Shown in pieces: positions 62,213-64,000 of a stretch of DNA of 64,000 nt. The stretch comes from Nitratireductor sp. GTDB taxonomy: Bacteria > Pseudomonadota > Alphaproteobacteria > Rhizobiales > Rhizobiaceae. The stretch is from positions 415,484-479,483 of the forward strand of contig JACKJU010000001.1 in NCBI GenBank assembly GCA_020637805.1, in the 5' to 3' direction. Within the stretch, counting starts at the first letter, position 1; each line of letters begins with the position of its first letter. The notes beneath the pieces were generated by a model, which saw only the letters and a list, made by a program, of their open reading frames with translations, was not told the origin of the DNA and did no database searches. The position numbers were made by a program, and so were the translations under genes.

Positions 62213-63559
62213 ATGTTCAACAAGGTCCTGATAGCCAACCGTGGCGAAATCGCACTGCGTGTCCTGCGTGCCTGCAAGGAACTCGGCATTCCGACTGTCG
62301 CGGTTCATTCCACCGCTGACGAGCATGCGATGCATGTGCGACTCGCTGACGAGAGCGTTTGCATCGGGCCGCCAGCGTCGAAAGACAGCTACCTGAACAT
62401 GCACGAGATCTTGGCAGCTTGCGAGATCACCGGTGCAGATGCAATCCATCCAGGCTATGGCTTCCTGTCGGAGAACGCCAAGTTTGCCGAGATTCTCGAA
62501 GCCCACGACATCACCTTCATCGGGCCTTCTGCCGAGCACATCCGCACGATGGGAGACAAGATCGAGGCCAAGGTCACGGCCAAGCGCCTGGGCATTCCGG
62601 TAGTTCCGGGTTCCGATGGCGGTGTGAGCGATCCGGCCGAAGCCAAGCGCGTTGCTGCCGAGATCGGCTATCCCGTAATCATCAAGGCCGCTGCCGGCGG
62701 CGGCGGACGTGGCATGAAGGTGGCCGAAAACGAGGCCAGCCTGACGCACGCCCTGCAGACCGCCCAGTCCGAAGCTGGAGCAGCCTTCGGCGATTCCTCG
62801 GTCTACATCGAGAAATACCTTGGCAAACCGCGCCATATCGAGGTTCAGGTGATGGGCGACGGCAAGGGCGGCGGCATCCATCTGGGCGAACGCGACTGTT
62901 CGCTTCAGCGCCGCCACCAGAAGGTTTGGGAGGAGGCGAATTCTCCCGCCCTCAATACCAGCCAGCGCGAAAAGATCGGCGAAATCTGCGCCAATGCGAT
63001 CAAGGGAATGGGCTATTCCGGTGCCGGAACCATTGAATTCCTTTACGAAGGCGGAGAGTTCTACTTCATCGAGATGAACACGCGCCTTCAGGTCGAGCAC
63101 CCAATCACCGAAGCAATCACCGGGATTGATCTGGTCAACGAACAGATCCGGGTCGCCTCGGGTGCCGGGCTGTCGGTCACACAACAGGACGTCACCTTTT
63201 CGGGTCACGCCATCGAGTGCCGCATCAATGCAGAGCATCCGGACACATTCGTGCCCTCGCCCGGCCGGATCAGCTACTACCATCCGCCCGGCGGGCTGGG
63301 CGTTCGCGTCGATTCCGGCGTGTACCAGGGCTATTCGATCCCGCCATATTACGACAGCCTGATCGGCAAACTTATTGTCCACGGGCGCAACCGCATCGAA
63401 TGCCTGATGCGCCTGCGCCGCGCGCTGGACGAGTTTGTGGTCGATGGCATCGAGACCACCCTGCCCCTGTTCCGTGATCTGGTACAGAACAAGGATATCC
63501 AGGACGGAAACTACGATATCCATTGGCTGGAGCACTACCTGGCAGACAAGCGCGCCTGA
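62213..63559 (+). CDS. accC: biotin carboxylase of acetyl-CoA carboxylase
   Basis: 448 residues. The three biotin carboxylase parts are complete: MFNKVLIANRGEIALRVLRACKELGI, the ATP-grasp loop AAAGGGGRGMKV and the catalytic FIEMNTRLQVEHPITEAITGIDLV. The length is that of a free AccC subunit, not a longer acyl-CoA carboxylase. It carboxylates biotin on AccB using bicarbonate and ATP. accB and accC form an operon; aat follows 145 bp later. Confidence 0.95.
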   Translation: MFNKVLIANRGEIALRVLRACKELGIPTVAVHSTADEHAMHVRLADESVCIGPPASKDSYLNMHEILAACEITGADAIHPGYGFLSENAKFAEILEAHDITFIGPSAEHIRTMGDKIEAKVTAKRLGIPVVPGSDGGVSDPAEAKRVAAEIGYPVIIKAAAGGGGRGMKVAENEASLTHALQTAQSEAGAAFGDSSVYIEKYLGKPRHIEVQVMGDGKGGGIHLGERDCSLQRRHQKVWEEANSPALNTSQREKIGEICANAIKGMGYSGAGTIEFLYEGGEFYFIEMNTRLQVEHPITEAITGIDLVNEQIRVASGAGLSVTQQDVTFSGHAIECRINAEHPDTFVPSPGRISYYHPPGGLGVRVDSGVYQGYSIPPYYDSLIGKLIVHGRNRIECLMRLRRALDEFVVDGIETTLPLFRDLVQNKDIQDGNYDIHWLEHYLADKRA

Positions 63560-63704
63560 ACGAGCACTCGTTCCGCCTGGTCGAATACGGTCCTGCGCTC
63601 TTTTGGCTCTGGAAAAAATCAGCTATTGCAGAAGTTTCACTGCCTCATGCTGCATGCATTGGGCGCTGTGACACTTGCAAACCTATCGGGGAAGACCGGC
63701 TTCA

Positions 63705-64000
63705 ATGACGGGACACCAGGACCTGATGTTCGAGATCACGCCTCAAGTGCTGCTCAAGGCATATGCCTGCGGCATCTTTCCGATGGCCGAATCCGCGGAC
63801 GATCCCGGACTGTTCTGGGTCGAACCCGAAATGCGTGGCGTCCTCCCCCTCGATCAGTTTCACATACCAAAAAGCCTGCGCAAGATAATGAAGCGCAACC
63901 CGTTCGAAGTGCGCATCGACACGAGTTTCGAGGCCGTTGTCTCGGGCTGCGCGACGGGCACCGGTGAACGGTCCAAGACCTGGATCAACAAGCGCATTCG
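63705..64000 (+). CDS. aat: leucyl/phenylalanyl-tRNA-protein transferase, 3' end cut off
   Basis: The first 98 codons are in the window; no stop is reached. The start MTGHQDLMFEITPQVLLKAYACGIFPMAESADDPGLFW is typical of Aat, followed by the conserved VEPEMRGVLPLDQFHIPKSLRK and TWINKRI at the edge. Aat adds Leu or Phe to N-terminal Lys/Arg of proteins, marking them for ClpAP through the N-degron route. GGGGAAGA lies about 9 nt before ATG 63705. The accB-accC-aat order is common in Rhizobiales. Confidence 0.9.
   Translation, partial: MTGHQDLMFEITPQVLLKAYACGIFPMAESADDPGLFWVEPEMRGVLPLDQFHIPKSLRKIMKRNPFEVRIDTSFEAVVSGCATGTGERSKTWINKRI

Overview
The window reads as a chromosomal segment of an alphaproteobacterium, most likely a member of the Hyphomicrobiales (Rhizobiales), possibly near Phyllobacteriaceae. 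This rests on gene content rather than a database search. The clues are high GC, very dense coding on both strands, a MlaE permease with a fused STAS domain, a BA14K-family protein, DUF2865 and DUF2189 proteins, malic enzyme fused to a phosphotransacetylase-like domain, an RNase E with an interrupted S1 domain and a C-terminal GWW motif, and a sufBCDS-sufT-sufA operon. I saw no phage genes, insertion sequences, CRISPR arrays, tRNA or rRNA genes. The segment looks like stable core genome.

Layout. 1-4330: a giant membrane-anchored coiled-coil protein, cut at the left edge, with a perfectly phased 11-residue repeat array. 4501-8630 (minus): a Mla-type lipid transport operon (permease, ATPase, MCE protein, lipoprotein). 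8858-12063: a muropeptide-derived dipeptide epimerase, an MFS transporter and a threonine dehydratase. 12198-14109 (minus): a metallophosphoesterase and glycosyltransferase pair. 14310-18754: an SDR protein without the usual catalytic Tyr/Lys, malic enzyme, and a secreted DUF2865 protein. 18717-23052 (minus): gltX, an MFS transporter, nadE. 23284-29934: BA14K protein, parE, a secreted unknown, a DEAD-box helicase, an extended-SDR reductase. 29945-38006 (minus): a TfoX-like protein, then the Fe-S cluster assembly operon (NifS-like desulfurase, sufB, a small membrane protein, sufC, sufD, a VOC protein, sufS, sufT, sufA). 38250-46181: an alpha/beta hydrolase, DUF2189 protein, anmK, tyrS and a large AsmA/YhdP-like protein. 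46415-49176: peroxiredoxin, DUF455 ferritin-like protein, M23 peptidase. 49249-54669 (minus): prfB with a programmed frameshift, PBP1A, an amidase. 55567-64000: RNase E behind a long structured leader, M48 protease, DsbA-like protein, accB, accC and the first part of aat.

Themes. Many genes serve the cell envelope: lipid transport (mla, AsmA-like), peptidoglycan synthesis and cleavage (PBP1A, amidase, M23), and wall recycling (anmK, dipeptide epimerase). TTAACCAT motifs, the half-site known for CtrA, lie upstream of both the M23 and PBP1A genes. A second theme is Fe-S assembly in one long, partly overlapping operon that carries two unexplained passengers, a VOC protein and a 54-residue membrane protein. 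The least ordinary items are the hendecad repeat protein, the RNase E insertion and leader, the suf passengers, the degenerate SDR active site, and the prfB frameshift that a naive gene caller would truncate.
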